DNA of 64,000 nucleotides from Novosphingobium album (ex Hu et al. 2023) (GCF_022832385.1 NZ_JALHLE010000011.1:124001-188000); one strand, 5' to 3'; positions 8,976-18,810 are shown, numbered from the stretch's first letter. Notes: generated by a model from the letters alone, not told the origin. Made by a program: numbers and translations.

Positions 8976-10019
8976 TCACTGGTTCACTGCACCGTCCAGC
9001 TTGCCCACCTTCTGCACGCCGGTCACAGTCGTGATCATCACGTCGTTGCCATCGACGACGACGATGACGTCTTCGAGGCCGATCACCGATACGCGCGGGC
9101 CGTCGCTGTCGATCAGGACATTGCGGCAATCGACAAGCTCGGCTCTGACGTTCCCGCGCACGGAATTGCCATTGGCATCGCGTGGCAGTGCTTCGTGAAG
9201 CGCGTGCCAGTTACCGATGTCGGACCAGCCCATATTCACCGGAACCATCGCGGCGCGCTTCGTGTTCTCCATCACCGCGTAGTCTACGGAATCGCTTTCG
9301 ACCGAGGCGAATGTTTCGGCATCGGGATGGAACCGCCTTCCATCCACGGCACCCTTGGCAACTGCGGCCGCGACAGTCGAGGCGATCTGCGGACGATGAG
9401 CCGCCAGGTCGCTCAGGAAATCCTTTACCCGGAACGCGAAGATACCGCCGTTCCAGGCATATCCGCCTTCCGCAAGGAAGCTCTGGGCCCGTGCAAGATC
9501 CGGCTTCTCGACAAAGCGGGCAGTAAGATAGCCGCCCCCCTCGATCGGCTCGCCACGCTTGAGGTAACCGAATCCGGTTTCCGGCGCGGTCGCCTCGATC
9601 CCGAAGGAGACCAGCCAGCCGTCACGTGCCAGATCGGCAGCACGAAGCGCGGCATCTGCGAAGGCCTGCGCGTCCGCGATGTGATGATCGCTGGGACAAA
9701 TCAGCATAACGGCGTCTTCCGGAAGGCGGCAGGCCGCCAAGGCGATGGCTGCCGCCGTGTTCCTGGCCGAAGGCTCGACAATGATCTCCGCCCCATCGAC
9801 AGGCCCCAACTGCTGCTCGACATGATCGAGATGCATTTGCCCCGTCACAACGACAGGAGGCGCAAAGCCGAGATTAGCCGGGCACCGTGCCAGTGCAGCC
9901 TCGAACAGAGTGCTGTTACCTACGAGCGGTAGAAATGGCTTCGGCTTGCTTGCCCGGCTACGCGGCCAGAGGCGCGTTCCGCTGCCACCACACAGGATTA
10001 CAGGAACGATAATCGGCAT
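8976..10019 (-). CDS. manC: Mannose-1-phosphate guanylyltransferase
   Basis: The nucleotidyltransferase domain begins at once with VPVILCGGSGTRLWPRSR and contains FVEKPD and the WSDIGNWHALHE segment. From the ATG at 10019 it has 347 residues; an upstream in-frame ATG at 10043 is possible but the family starts close to the GGSGTRLWP motif and GGGGGA precedes 10019. The C-terminal isomerase cupin found in bifunctional ManC/AlgA enzymes is absent, which explains the separate manA next door. It makes GDP-mannose from mannose-1-phosphate and GTP; no phosphomannomutase gene is in the window. Confidence 0.88.
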   Translation of the reverse strand: MPIIVPVILCGGSGTRLWPRSRASKPKPFLPLVGNSTLFEAALARCPANLGFAPPVVVTGQMHLDHVEQQLGPVDGAEIIVEPSARNTAAAIALAACRLPEDAVMLICPSDHHIADAQAFADAALRAADLARDGWLVSFGIEATAPETGFGYLKRGEPIEGGGYLTARFVEKPDLARAQSFLAEGGYAWNGGIFAFRVKDFLSDLAAHRPQIASTVAAAVAKGAVDGRRFHPDAETFASVESDSVDYAVMENTKRAAMVPVNMGWSDIGNWHALHEALPRDANGNSVRGNVRAELVDCRNVLIDSDGPRVSVIGLEDVIVVVDGNDVMITTVTGVQKVGKLDGAVNQ

Positions 10020-10136
10020 TTCCCCCGCTTTGATAGTGGGCATTCGAAGTACTGCAGCTATTACCGCCAACAGGTTTCAATGCAACGCCCCCTCAGGCTA
10101 CCTCCCTCACCTTAATGGCTAGAACGGCCTTTGCAT

Positions 10137-10865
10137 TCAGTAGAACCATCGCTGGCGCCATCGGTAGATCGCATCGACCGGATTTCCTTGTGCGTCCGTA
10201 GCGGGCCGGAAACGAAAGCGTTTCGTGGCAAGATCGCAGGTAATGCGATCGGCCTCCGTGTCGGGACTGGGGCGCACGACCCGGCATGCCTTGACGCGGC
10301 CATCCGTGCCAACCGTCAGATCAATGGTGACCGAAGCTCCGATCCGAAGGCCGCGACTGGCACGTGGGTAGTCCTTCGCTGAATTGATATCCCCCCTGAC
10401 CTTGACCGTAGGCGCCGACTGACCTCCTCCACCCTGTCCAGTCCCTCCCGTGCCGCCGCCCGTGCCCATGCCCGTTCCTGAAGCACCTGTGCCCCCGCCA
10501 TCATCGCGGGCACCGGCGGTATTTTCATCTCTGGTGCCCGCAACCGGCGGGGCCTGAGTCGGCTTGAACGCAATGGATGCTTCGGGAGCAGCAGCTTCCC
10601 GCGGCTGCGCTTTGCGCCCCGGCGCCCCCGCAGCCCCCTGCTCAACCGGAAGCGCAGCGCTTGGCGAGGGAGACGGGGCGGGTTCCGGTAGCGACGGCGG
10701 AAGCGAAACGAAAAATGCTTGCGTCACGCTGTCGACGACGCTGGCGGCAAACCGGGGCGTAAAGGCGCGGATCAGGCCTGCGACGAGCACCAGATGCACA
10801 AGCAGCACCAAGGCTGCCACACTCAGCCGCTTGCGGCGTTCCATGCGGAAATCGGCCTGCGTCAT
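10137..10865 (-). CDS. TonB-like energy transducer
   Basis: From the ATG at 10865 the protein has 242 residues: a basic start, one membrane anchor (LSVAALVLLVHLVLVAGLIRAF), a Pro/Ala-rich stretch (LPEPAPSPSPSAALP), a Gly-rich stretch (residues about 130-155) and a C-terminal TonB fold with RIGASVTIDLTVGTDGRVKACRVVRPS and the YRWRQRWFY end. TonB couples the proton-motive force to outer-membrane receptors. It is divergent from the island that starts with the hydrolase and TonB receptor, so it may energise that receptor. The start is uncertain: the ATG at 10844 is an alternative and neither has a clear ribosome site. Confidence 0.75.
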   Translation of the reverse strand: MTQADFRMERRKRLSVAALVLLVHLVLVAGLIRAFTPRFAASVVDSVTQAFFVSLPPSLPEPAPSPSPSAALPVEQGAAGAPGRKAQPREAAAPEASIAFKPTQAPPVAGTRDENTAGARDDGGGTGASGTGMGTGGGTGGTGQGGGGQSAPTVKVRGDINSAKDYPRASRGLRIGASVTIDLTVGTDGRVKACRVVRPSPDTEADRITCDLATKRFRFRPATDAQGNPVDAIYRWRQRWFY

Positions 10866-10935
10866 GTTGCAGCCATGCCATGGCGACCCATGACACGGCA
10901 ACGACGCACTTTGACAAGTGCAGCAGCACAATGCA

Positions 10936-10969
10936 TTCCAATTTCAGAACAATTATTCATTATTTCGAC
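10936..10969. promoter_or_regulatory. Tandem TTC-N8-GAA sites before the dienelactone hydrolase gene
   Basis: Two 14-bp elements, TTCCAATTTCAGAA (10936-10949) and TTCATTATTTCGAC (10956-10969), start exactly 20 bp apart and end 19 bp before the ATG at 10989. They fit the TTCG-N6-CGAA pattern found before six other promoters of the island and probably bind the IclR-type regulator at 25228-26070. Confidence 0.55.
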
Positions 10970-10988
10970 AATATGGGAGGCCACAAAC

Positions 10989-11705
<717 letters not shown>

Positions 11706-12044
11706 ACTTCCCGAAGGGTGTTACTCGTACGTCACAGTACGTCACATAAATTCATTCTTACGACATTAAATTCGACATATAGAACGTATCTGCTTCACTT
11801 TTGCTTGCATCCCAAAGCGACTCCAGTAGTCTGCACATCAACGAAAAACGAAGGATGCCGGCAACCGGCACATCGGGATTGAGGAAGCTGAAGGGAGACA
11901 TGGGGGGAATCCGCCTGAACGCGGATTGCGCCAATCCATACACTCCACAAAGCTAATCGAAGGAAGCGGACCGTGAAAGGCGGCCGTCCGATGTTCCTGT
12001 TGCTGTTGCGTGAGAACAGAGTTTCCGGAGGGAGAGAGAAGACC
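11706..12044 (+). promoter_or_regulatory. Intergenic region and leader of the TonB receptor gene
   Basis: No gene is supported in this 339-bp stretch. It contains a close direct repeat of GTACGTCA near 11729-11746, the tandem IclR-type sites at 11751 and 11771, and a long untranslated leader ending in the ribosome site GGAGGGAG before the ATG at 12045. An in-frame ATG at 11973 would add 24 residues ahead of the signal peptide and is not convincing. Confidence 0.5.
11751..11784. promoter_or_regulatory. Tandem TTC-N8-GAA sites before the TonB receptor gene
   Basis: TTCATTCTTACGAC (11751-11764) and TTCGACATATAGAA (11771-11784) start 20 bp apart, the same geometry as the other island sites. They lie about 260 bp upstream of the receptor start, so the transcript would have a long leader. 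Confidence 0.55.
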
Positions 12045-14540
12045 ATGCTGGCGAGGAATTTCAAATCTGCATTGATGCTTGGAGTTGCATTTGCGGGAAC
12101 GTCGGTTGCGATGCCCGCACTTGCGCAGAGTTCGTCGGCGGCCAATCCCGACGAAATCATCGTCACGGCCCGCCGCGTCGAGGAACGCCTGCAGGACGTT
12201 CCCATTTCCATGACGGTTTACAGCGGGGATCAGATCGAAAAGCGAAACATCGCAGTCGCGTCAGACCTAGCGCTGACGACGCCCTCGCTGTCAGTCAACA
12301 CCCGCTACGGACCTGAAAAGGCGACCTTCTCGCTCCGCGGCTTCAACCAGGACGCTGCCGCAGCACCGACCGTGGGCGTCTATTTTGCCGACGTCGTGGG
12401 CGTGCGCGCGCAAGGCGGCACCGCAGGCGGCAACACTGTTCCGGCAGGCGCTTTCACGGACCTGCAGAACGTGCAGATACTGAAAGGCCCGCAAGGCACC
12501 CTGTTCGGGCGCAACACCACGGGCGGCGCCGTGCTGCTGGTTCCGGCAAAGCCGACCGACCTGCTGGAAGCCTCCATCGAAGGCACATACGGCAACTACG
12601 ACCAGAAGCGCGTCCAGGCCATGTTCAACGTGCCACTGGCCGACACCTTCAAGGTGCGCCTGGCGGTCGATCGCAACAAGCGCGACGGCTATATGAAGAA
12701 TCACTCGGGCACCGGCCCCGACGCCTATAACGATGTCGACTATACCTATGTCCGCCTGGGCATCGTCGCGGACCTTACCCCCGATCTCGAAAACTACACG
12801 CTCTTCCATTACAGCGATTCCGACACCAACGGCTACGCGTCGCATTATGAAGACTGCAATCCCGCCGCACCGGGTCTGGGCGCGTTCACGACGCTGGCGT
12901 GTTCGGCACAAATTGCCCGGCAAACGGCGCGCGGGGACGGTCAGCTCGATGTCGATGTCGGGTTCGCTGACCCGCGCATTCACCTCAGGACGTGGCAGGT
13001 AATCAACACCACGACGTGGCAGGCCAGCGACACGCTCACGATCAAGAACATCGCCAGCTACGGCGAATACCGCGAGCAGGCCGCGTTCTCGCTCTACAGC
13101 GACAACTTCACGGTTCCCGGCACCACCACACCCTTCCAGTACATCACGCTGGGCATTCAACCGGGCCACGATGCTGCCGCGGAAAGCACTGCAACCGAGG
13201 AACTGCAGCTCCAAGGCCGTTCTGCCGACGGCAAATTCAACTTCGTGGTCGGCGGTTACCTCGAATTCAGCCGCCCCATCGGCTACAACCAGCAGCGCAC
13301 CGGTATTTATGGCAATTGCACGGATCCGGGAACGCTGAGCTGCGTCGGCGGCCTGCCGTTCATCCCGCTGCCGGCAAATGCCCTGTTCACCGGCTCGCCG
13401 GCGATGACGCTGGCTGGTGCGATCATTTCGGAATCGCGCACCCGGCTTGCTTTCGACAACCACGGCATATTCGCGCAGGGAACCTACAACTTCTCCGACC
13501 AGTTCGCGCTGACCGTCGGCGGCCGCTGGACCTTCGACACGATCAACGGTTATGCGGAAAGCAATCGCTACACTTATGGCACGCTTCCGGCCTATCTCGG
13601 CGGATCAACGGTCCTGTTTGCGCGAAGCTGCAACGACAGCCTGAACCACCCGACTGTCAACCTGATCACGAACGGCGGTGATACCTCTGCCTGCGGCACA
13701 CACATCACCAACAAGTCGAACAAGCCGACATGGCTGATCGACCTCGACTACAAGCCGACGCCGGACATGCTGTTCTACGCCAAGTATGCCCGCGGCTACC
13801 GGCAGGGCGCCGTGAACTTCACGAACCCTGGCATCGAGACAGTGGGGCCGGAACGGGTCGATGCCTATGAAATTGGCAGCAAGGTGACCGTGCGCGGCTC
13901 GATCCCAGGCTACTTCAACATCGCGCTTTTCTACAACGATTTCCAGGATCAGCAGATTTTCGGCGCGCTGATCCCCAAGGCATCGTCAGGTCTTGCAGGC
14001 GGTGCCGCGTTGATCAACGCGGGCAAGTCGGTGATCAAGGGGATCGAGGTCGACACCGGCTTCACCCTCTTCAATCACCTGCGTCTGACGGCCGGATATA
14101 CCTATCTGGACACCAAGCTTAAGTCATTGGTCGTACCCACGTTGTCGGCAGACAGTCCGTTCGCTGCCATTCTCCCGAACGGGGACGTTGGCGGTTCGCT
14201 GACTTATTCGCCAAAGCACAAGGTTTCGCTTGGCGCAGACTTCACAGCAGAACTTGGCGACTTCGCCGGGTTCAACGCCAGCGCGCTGTGGACCTACACG
14301 GCCAAGCAGATGGCTGACAGCGTGGCCGTGCTGCCAAGCTACAGCCTGCTCAACTTGAACGCCGGCCTGACAAACATCGGCGGCACCGGCTTCGATGTCA
14401 CGGTGTTCGCGCAGAACGTGACAAACAAGAAGTATCGCGTCGCCTCAGGTGGCGGCTGGAACTCTTCGGGCATCCTCGACTTCATGTACGGTGCCCCGCG
14501 CATGTACGGCATCCGCCTGAAGTACAACTTCGGACAATAA
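12045..14540 (+). CDS. TonB-dependent outer-membrane receptor
   Basis: The 831-residue precursor starts with a signal peptide (ALMLGVAFAGTSVAMPALAQ, predicted cut after residue 28) and then a TonB box-like DEIIVTARR. The plug domain shows LQDVPISMTV and LKGPQGTLFGRNTTGGAV; the barrel ends in YGIRLKYNFGQ. This is the sphingomonad-type receptor class that takes up hydrophobic or aromatic compounds as well as siderophores. The ATG at 12045 is preceded by GGAGGGAG and gives a clean signal peptide. It lies within the island and shares its operator, which supports import of the pathway substrate. Confidence 0.92.
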   Translation: MLARNFKSALMLGVAFAGTSVAMPALAQSSSAANPDEIIVTARRVEERLQDVPISMTVYSGDQIEKRNIAVASDLALTTPSLSVNTRYGPEKATFSLRGFNQDAAAAPTVGVYFADVVGVRAQGGTAGGNTVPAGAFTDLQNVQILKGPQGTLFGRNTTGGAVLLVPAKPTDLLEASIEGTYGNYDQKRVQAMFNVPLADTFKVRLAVDRNKRDGYMKNHSGTGPDAYNDVDYTYVRLGIVADLTPDLENYTLFHYSDSDTNGYASHYEDCNPAAPGLGAFTTLACSAQIARQTARGDGQLDVDVGFADPRIHLRTWQVINTTTWQASDTLTIKNIASYGEYREQAAFSLYSDNFTVPGTTTPFQYITLGIQPGHDAAAESTATEELQLQGRSADGKFNFVVGGYLEFSRPIGYNQQRTGIYGNCTDPGTLSCVGGLPFIPLPANALFTGSPAMTLAGAIISESRTRLAFDNHGIFAQGTYNFSDQFALTVGGRWTFDTINGYAESNRYTYGTLPAYLGGSTVLFARSCNDSLNHPTVNLITNGGDTSACGTHITNKSNKPTWLIDLDYKPTPDMLFYAKYARGYRQGAVNFTNPGIETVGPERVDAYEIGSKVTVRGSIPGYFNIALFYNDFQDQQIFGALIPKASSGLAGGAALINAGKSVIKGIEVDTGFTLFNHLRLTAGYTYLDTKLKSLVVPTLSADSPFAAILPNGDVGGSLTYSPKHKVSLGADFTAELGDFAGFNASALWTYTAKQMADSVAVLPSYSLLNLNAGLTNIGGTGFDVTVFAQNVTNKKYRVASGGGWNSSGILDFMYGAPRMYGIRLKYNFGQ

Positions 14541-14549
14541 GCCATAAAA

Positions 14550-14575
14550 GACCCGCATCCTGCGAGATGCGGGTC
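14550..14575. terminator. Hairpin after the TonB receptor gene
   Basis: A perfect 9-bp stem (14550-14558 with 14567-14575) with an 8-nt loop begins 10 bp after the stop codon. It lacks a T-run, so alone it may act as a weak terminator or 3'-end stabiliser; the stronger terminator follows at 14603. Confidence 0.55.
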
Positions 14576-14602
14576 ACAATCCGGCTGCCGAGCCGACTGA
14601 AA

Positions 14603-14636
14603 GGCCACGCTTTCCCAGGGAAGCGTGGCCCTTTTG
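14603..14636 (+). terminator. Rho-independent terminator between convergent genes
   Basis: A 10-bp stem (14603-14612 with 14621-14630) is followed by CTTTTG. It lies after the receptor gene and just before the 3' end of the convergent phosphotransferase gene. Confidence 0.8.
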
Positions 14637-14660
14637 CTGTGCTTTGCTTTGTGGGACGCG

Positions 14661-15731
14661 TCAGGAAATGCCCAGCAATCCGAAGCTGCCGTGCCGCATC
14701 ACCGCCCTTCCCAGCCGGTCGGTGAACTGCACGATGACCGGCGGATCGACCCGCCGGGTGATCGACCAGAGGTAATAGCCGTAAGTCACCCCCTCCCGGT
14801 ATTGCGCCCAGGCCTCCTCCGCGTCCGGCATCGCCATGCCATGGCCGCGCATCATCGCCAGGTATTCATCCAGCAGACGCCGCTCTTCGGCCTCGGCGGT
14901 TTCCACCGGCAGCACGGCATTGATGTGATAGGCGACATCGAGCGCCCAGCCGCCGCGCTGGAGTAATTGCCAGTCGATCACGCCCATGCCTTCGGTGGTG
15001 CGAAAGATGTTCCCGGCATGGGCATCGCCATGGATCAAGAACTGCGGCCGGGCCCCGTCGCGGTCCGCCAGCGCCTTGATCGCGGCGACGAGGTTCTGCG
15101 CGCTGCGCACATCAGGCAAGAGATTGTCGCCGCGCGGGCCGTCGAGCAGTTCCTGCAGCATTTCGGGCGTGACGTAAGTCATCTTCGCCAGTTCCGCTGC
15201 GCGGGGCCGGATCCAGCCGGCGCCGCCGAGAAACGCACTCTTCGCGTGAAGTCTTGAAAGCTGATCCAGACTCATCAGCGCGTCGTCGGCAGTGAAGGGA
15301 TCGAGCGCGGAACAGAAGGTGGCGCCATCGACGATCAGATCGCGCATCACCGTCACTGCCTGCTGCGCCTCACGGTCAATGACCGTCGCTACCGCCGTCG
15401 GCACGCGCATGTCGAGGACAGGCGCCACTTTCCCATAGAAATCCGCCTCCAGCACGCAAGTCGGCCCGCCGCGTGCCGTCATGGCGTCGACGTCCAGCAA
15501 CCCCTTCAGGCAGAAGTTGGCCATCAGCCCGTCGGCGAAGGTAACGGCAAAGCGCACCTTGGTGGCGACCGTGCGGATCACTTCCACCTGCTCGACGGCA
15601 GCAACGGCGCTGCCGCCGGAATATTCGGACAGCACCTGTGTCAGCCAGGCCGGATCGAGTGCCTCGGCCAACGTCGCGGGAACTGCAACCTTCGGCTCGG
15701 ACGGACGGGCGTGGCTCGGAACTTCAGACAT
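14661..15731 (-). CDS. APH/choline kinase-like phosphotransferase (copy 1)
   Basis: The 356-residue protein has the kinase catalytic-loop motif LIHGDAHAGNIF (HGDxxxxN, about residue 240) and the metal-binding GVIDWQ segment. It is closest in type to the phosphotransferases found with acyl-CoA enzymes (LvaA and the N-terminal part of ACAD10/11), some of which phosphorylate hydroxyacyl-CoA before elimination. It is divergent from the CoA-transferase gene and shares the tandem operator at 15785. A second, different kinase of the same superfamily is at 24045, so the pathway probably uses two. Antibiotic resistance is unlikely given the context. Confidence 0.82.
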   Translation of the reverse strand: MSEVPSHARPSEPKVAVPATLAEALDPAWLTQVLSEYSGGSAVAAVEQVEVIRTVATKVRFAVTFADGLMANFCLKGLLDVDAMTARGGPTCVLEADFYGKVAPVLDMRVPTAVATVIDREAQQAVTVMRDLIVDGATFCSALDPFTADDALMSLDQLSRLHAKSAFLGGAGWIRPRAAELAKMTYVTPEMLQELLDGPRGDNLLPDVRSAQNLVAAIKALADRDGARPQFLIHGDAHAGNIFRTTEGMGVIDWQLLQRGGWALDVAYHINAVLPVETAEAEERRLLDEYLAMMRGHGMAMPDAEEAWAQYREGVTYGYYLWSITRRVDPPVIVQFTDRLGRAVMRHGSFGLLGIS

Positions 15732-15784
15732 GCATCTCCCTTTCCGGTGTTTCTCGGATTCTGCTGAACCCCACCTTGACGTAA

Positions 15785-15818
15785 TTCGCTATTTCGGTCC
15801 ATCATTCATAATAGAGAA
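15785..15818. promoter_or_regulatory. Tandem TTC-N8-GAA sites between kinase 1 and CoA-transferase genes
   Basis: TTCGCTATTTCGGT (15785-15798) and TTCATAATAGAGAA (15805-15818) are spaced 20 bp start to start in the 184-bp divergent region, so one regulator could control both directions. Confidence 0.58.
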
Positions 15819-15915
15819 TTATTGACGTGCCGTGACGCCCCTTGGGCGATCGGTGTTGGACAGCCGCAGCAAAGCGATCGAAACTGCGAAAAACTAGGGA
15901 GAGGCCGGAGCCGCC

Positions 15916-17130
15916 ATGGGCAAGCCGCTGGAAGGAATCAAAGTCGTTGAAGTCGCCATGTGGGCATTCGTGCCCGTCGCGGGCGGTATGCTGTCCGATC
16001 TGGGCGCGGATGTCATCAAGGTTGAACCGCCCACCGGCGATCCGATCCGGGGCCTGCAGATCGGCGGCACCGAAGGCGGCAAACGCCAGCTCGACTACTC
16101 GTGGGAATCGTACAACCGCGGCAAGCGCTCGATCACGCTGGACCTCAAGCAGGAAGCAGGGCGCGCCGTGCTGATGAAGCTGCTCGAAGATGCCGACGTG
16201 TTCATCACCAACCTCTTGCCCCCGGCACGGCGCAGTATGGGAATCGATGCCGATACGCTGCGCGCGGCCTTCCCGAAGCTGATCTACGCCAGCGGCAGTG
16301 CCTCTGGCCCGAATGGTCCCGAGGGCGAGAAGGGCGGCTATGATGCCATTACGTTCTGGGCACGGGGCGGGGTCAGCTCCTCCGTCACCGAGGACGGGGC
16401 CGAACGCCCGGTAGGACCGCCGGGGCCGGCTTTCGGCGATTCGCTGTCAGGTTCGATGCTGGCCGGTGCGGTCTCAGCGGCCATCGCCAAGCGGGCGATG
16501 ACCGGCGAGGCCTCTGAAGTCGATGTATCGCTGCTGGGCACCGCGATGTGGTCGATGCAGCGCTTCATCGCCCAGGCGACGGACAACGATATCCTCAAGT
16601 TCCCCCGCCCGGCAGACATGAAGCCATATAACGTGCTGGTCCACAATTACGCCACCAGCGACGGCCGCTTCGTCGCACTGTGCATGTTGCAGGCCGACAA
16701 GTACTGGGCCCGGTTCTGCGAGGTTGCGGGCCGGCCGGATCTTGCCGCCGACCCGCGCTATGCCAGCGCCTCGGCGCGGCGCGAGAACCTCGATGCCTGC
16801 TTCACGGACGTGAAGGCGCTGTTCGCCAGCAAGACGCTCGCGGAATGGAAGGCGATCCTGAAACAGCAGGACGGCCAGTGGGACGTGGTCCAGCATGTCG
16901 GTGAAATGAAGGACGACGTGCAGGTTCAGGCCAACCACTACCTGCAGCGCGTCAATTACGGAGACGGCACCGAAGTGCCCCTCGTCAGCGTGCCCATGCT
17001 GTTCGACCGGCAGGCGCTGCCCACCCGCCGGTCTCCCGGTCTCGGAGCCGACAGCGATGCCGTGCTGGAAGGGCTCGGCTACAGCGAGGACGAGATCATC
17101 GACCTCAAGGTTCAGGGCGTCGTGTTCTGA
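15916..17130 (+). CDS. CaiB/BaiF (class III) CoA-transferase
   Basis: The 404-residue protein starts GIKVVEVAMWAFVPVAGGMLSDLGADVIKVEPPTGDP, the standard opening of the family (shown here only in part by its key segments VAGGMLSDLGADVIKVE). The SYNRGKRSITLDLK and DVFITNLLP segments follow. Class III enzymes move CoA between carboxylic acids through an aspartate thioester; the Asp expected near residue 170-190 lies in the EVDVSLLGTAMW region. Its stop overlaps the start of the DUF35 gene by one base (TGATG), so the three genes 15916-18739 are one operon. Confidence 0.9.
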   Translation: MGKPLEGIKVVEVAMWAFVPVAGGMLSDLGADVIKVEPPTGDPIRGLQIGGTEGGKRQLDYSWESYNRGKRSITLDLKQEAGRAVLMKLLEDADVFITNLLPPARRSMGIDADTLRAAFPKLIYASGSASGPNGPEGEKGGYDAITFWARGGVSSSVTEDGAERPVGPPGPAFGDSLSGSMLAGAVSAAIAKRAMTGEASEVDVSLLGTAMWSMQRFIAQATDNDILKFPRPADMKPYNVLVHNYATSDGRFVALCMLQADKYWARFCEVAGRPDLAADPRYASASARRENLDACFTDVKALFASKTLAEWKAILKQQDGQWDVVQHVGEMKDDVQVQANHYLQRVNYGDGTEVPLVSVPMLFDRQALPTRRSPGLGADSDAVLEGLGYSEDEIIDLKVQGVVF

Positions 17131-17558
17131 TGAGCCAGACGCCCCCCCCTGCCCGCAAGCTGCCGGAACTCGAACCGGATACGGCATTTTACTGGACCTC
17201 GGGTGCCGAAGGCGTGCTGCGCATCCAGCGCTGCGCAGACTGCGGCATCTATCAGCACCCGCCCTTTCCGCGCTGTTCGTGCTGCGGAAGCGAGGCTGTC
17301 GCGCCCGCGCCGGTTTCGGGCAAGGGGCGGATCGCCAGCTACACCATCAACTACGAACCATGGGTGCCCGGCCTTGAAGTGCCGTTCGTGTTCGCCGCCG
17401 TGGAACTGACCGAACAGCGCGAGCTCTACGTCTTCACCAACCTTCTCGCGCCGGCAGAAGCCGCCCGCGTCGGCATGGCGGTGACCGTCGAATTCGAGCA
17501 GCACGACGATGTCTGGCTGCCGATGTTCCGCCCTGATGCCGGGGAGGACGCGGCATGA
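17130..17558 (+). CDS. Zn-ribbon/OB-fold protein (DUF35, ChsH2 C-domain-like)
   Basis: The 142-residue protein has four zinc ligands, Cys35, Cys38, Cys49 and Cys52, then an OB fold ending VTVEFEQHDDVWLPMFRP. DUF35 proteins pair with thiolase-like partners; in steroid side-chain degradation the DUF35 domain of ChsH2 binds Ltp2 to form an aldolase. Here it overlaps the thiolase-like gene by 4 bp (ATGA), which supports complex formation. No MaoC domain is fused to it. Confidence 0.87.
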   Translation: MSQTPPPARKLPELEPDTAFYWTSGAEGVLRIQRCADCGIYQHPPFPRCSCCGSEAVAPAPVSGKGRIASYTINYEPWVPGLEVPFVFAAVELTEQRELYVFTNLLAPAEAARVGMAVTVEFEQHDDVWLPMFRPDAGEDAA

Positions 17559-18739
17559 CGCTCTATCCCGAAAAACTCACCTGCATCACTGGCGCCGCAC
17601 AGTCCGAGGTCGGACGCCCCTCATCCCGTACGGCCTTGCAGCTCACCGCCGATGCCTGCCTGGCCGCGATTGCCGATGCCGGGCTCAAGGTTTCCGACAT
17701 TGACGGTATCGCCACTTATCCGGGCAAGTCGTCCGAGGGCGGCGGCATCGCTCCGGTCAGCCCGTCCGAGGCGGCCGCGGTGCTGGGCATCGAACCGCGC
17801 TGGATCCTCGCTTCGGCCGAGGGCTTCAGCCACATGGCGCCGATCTTCAACGCGATCACCGCAATTGCCTGCGGCCTTGCCCGGCATGTCGTCGTGTTCC
17901 GCTCGGTGGCGCAAGCGACCGCACGCTTGGCCTCGCGCCAGTCCACGCTGATGGCCGGATCGCGCAGCCGCGTGGATGGCAACAATGCCTGGACCGTGCC
18001 CTACAACGCCCTTTCGCCAATCAACACGTTCGCGCTCTACGCGCAGGCCTATTTCGAGAAATACGGAGCCAATGAGGAGCAGCTCGGCATGATCGCGGTG
18101 TCGGGCCGCCGCAACGCCGCGCTCAATGAAAACGCCGTCTACCGCAAGCCGCTGTCGCTGGAAGACTATCTGGCCGCCCGCGTGATCTCCACGCCGCTGC
18201 GGCTGTTCGATTGCGATTCGCATATCGACGGATCGACCGCGATCGTCGTCTCCCACATCGACGCGGCGAAGGATCTCAGGAACCCGCCCTTGCACATCGA
18301 ATCGATGGGCATGGCCGTCGGCGGCCTGTGGGCCGGCCGCTACGAGGGCGATTTCACCTCGATCCCCGCCGCGCACAGGGCGGGCGAGATGCTGTGGCAG
18401 CGCACGGACCTGAAACCCGCCGACATGGACTGCGCGCAGATCTACGACGGCTTCTCGATCCACGTGTGGATGTGGATGGAAGCGCTCGGTCTCGTCCCCA
18501 GAGGTGAGGCCTGCCGCTTCGTCGAGGGCGGACAGCGCATCGCGCTCGATGGCGAACTGCCGCTCAACACCGGCGGCGGCCAGCTCTCCGCCGGGCGTTT
18601 CCATGGCTACGGGCACATTCACGAAGCCACCGTGCAGCTCTGGGGCCGCGGCGCCGGGCGGCAGGTCCGCGATGCGAAGACCTGCGTGATCTCCAACGGC
18701 GGCTACGGATACGGCGCAATGATCCTCCGGCGCGACTGA
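17555..18739 (+). CDS. Thiolase-like protein, probable Ltp2-type aldolase subunit
   Basis: The 394-residue protein has the thiolase fold of the SCP2/Ltp group. The segment where thiolases have their nucleophilic Cys (residues about 82-102, ILASAEGFSHMAP) has no Cys, so a classical thiolase reaction is unlikely. The C-terminal NTGGGQLSAGRFHGYGHIHEA region and IYDGF segment supply Tyr352 and Tyr297, good candidates for the two tyrosines implicated in the characterised Ltp2 aldolase. With the overlapping DUF35 gene it probably performs a retro-aldol cleavage of a beta-hydroxyacyl-CoA. This function is inferred from the pair and the missing Cys. Confidence 0.82.
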   Translation: MTLYPEKLTCITGAAQSEVGRPSSRTALQLTADACLAAIADAGLKVSDIDGIATYPGKSSEGGGIAPVSPSEAAAVLGIEPRWILASAEGFSHMAPIFNAITAIACGLARHVVVFRSVAQATARLASRQSTLMAGSRSRVDGNNAWTVPYNALSPINTFALYAQAYFEKYGANEEQLGMIAVSGRRNAALNENAVYRKPLSLEDYLAARVISTPLRLFDCDSHIDGSTAIVVSHIDAAKDLRNPPLHIESMGMAVGGLWAGRYEGDFTSIPAAHRAGEMLWQRTDLKPADMDCAQIYDGFSIHVWMWMEALGLVPRGEACRFVEGGQRIALDGELPLNTGGGQLSAGRFHGYGHIHEATVQLWGRGAGRQVRDAKTCVISNGGYGYGAMILRRD

Positions 18740-18764
18740 CCGCAACGAAGATCGAGTCGTGACC

Positions 18765-18793
18765 TTGACAGAATCGTTCGTTATTGCGATAGT
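18765..18793 (+). promoter_or_regulatory. Probable sigma-70 promoter of the amidohydrolase-MFS-P450 operon
   Basis: A perfect TTGACA at 18765-18770, a 17-bp spacer and GATAGT at 18788-18793 (four of six consensus bases) lie 60 bp upstream of the ATG at 18854. The first operator copy fills the spacer and the second covers the expected start point, the geometry of repression. Confidence 0.5.
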
Positions 18794-18810
18794 TAGTTCG
18801 TTATTTCGAA
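18777..18810. promoter_or_regulatory. Tandem TTCG-N6-CGAA sites before the amidohydrolase operon
   Basis: TTCGTTATTGCGAT (18777-18790) and TTCGTTATTTCGAA (18797-18810) start 20 bp apart. The second copy has perfect four-base arms, and this pair is the best example of the island motif. Confidence 0.65.

Noticed and set aside
14661..15731. Aminoglycoside resistance gene
   Set aside because: Although the fold is APH-like, the catabolic operon context and shared operator point to a metabolic kinase; the same applies to 24045-25091.
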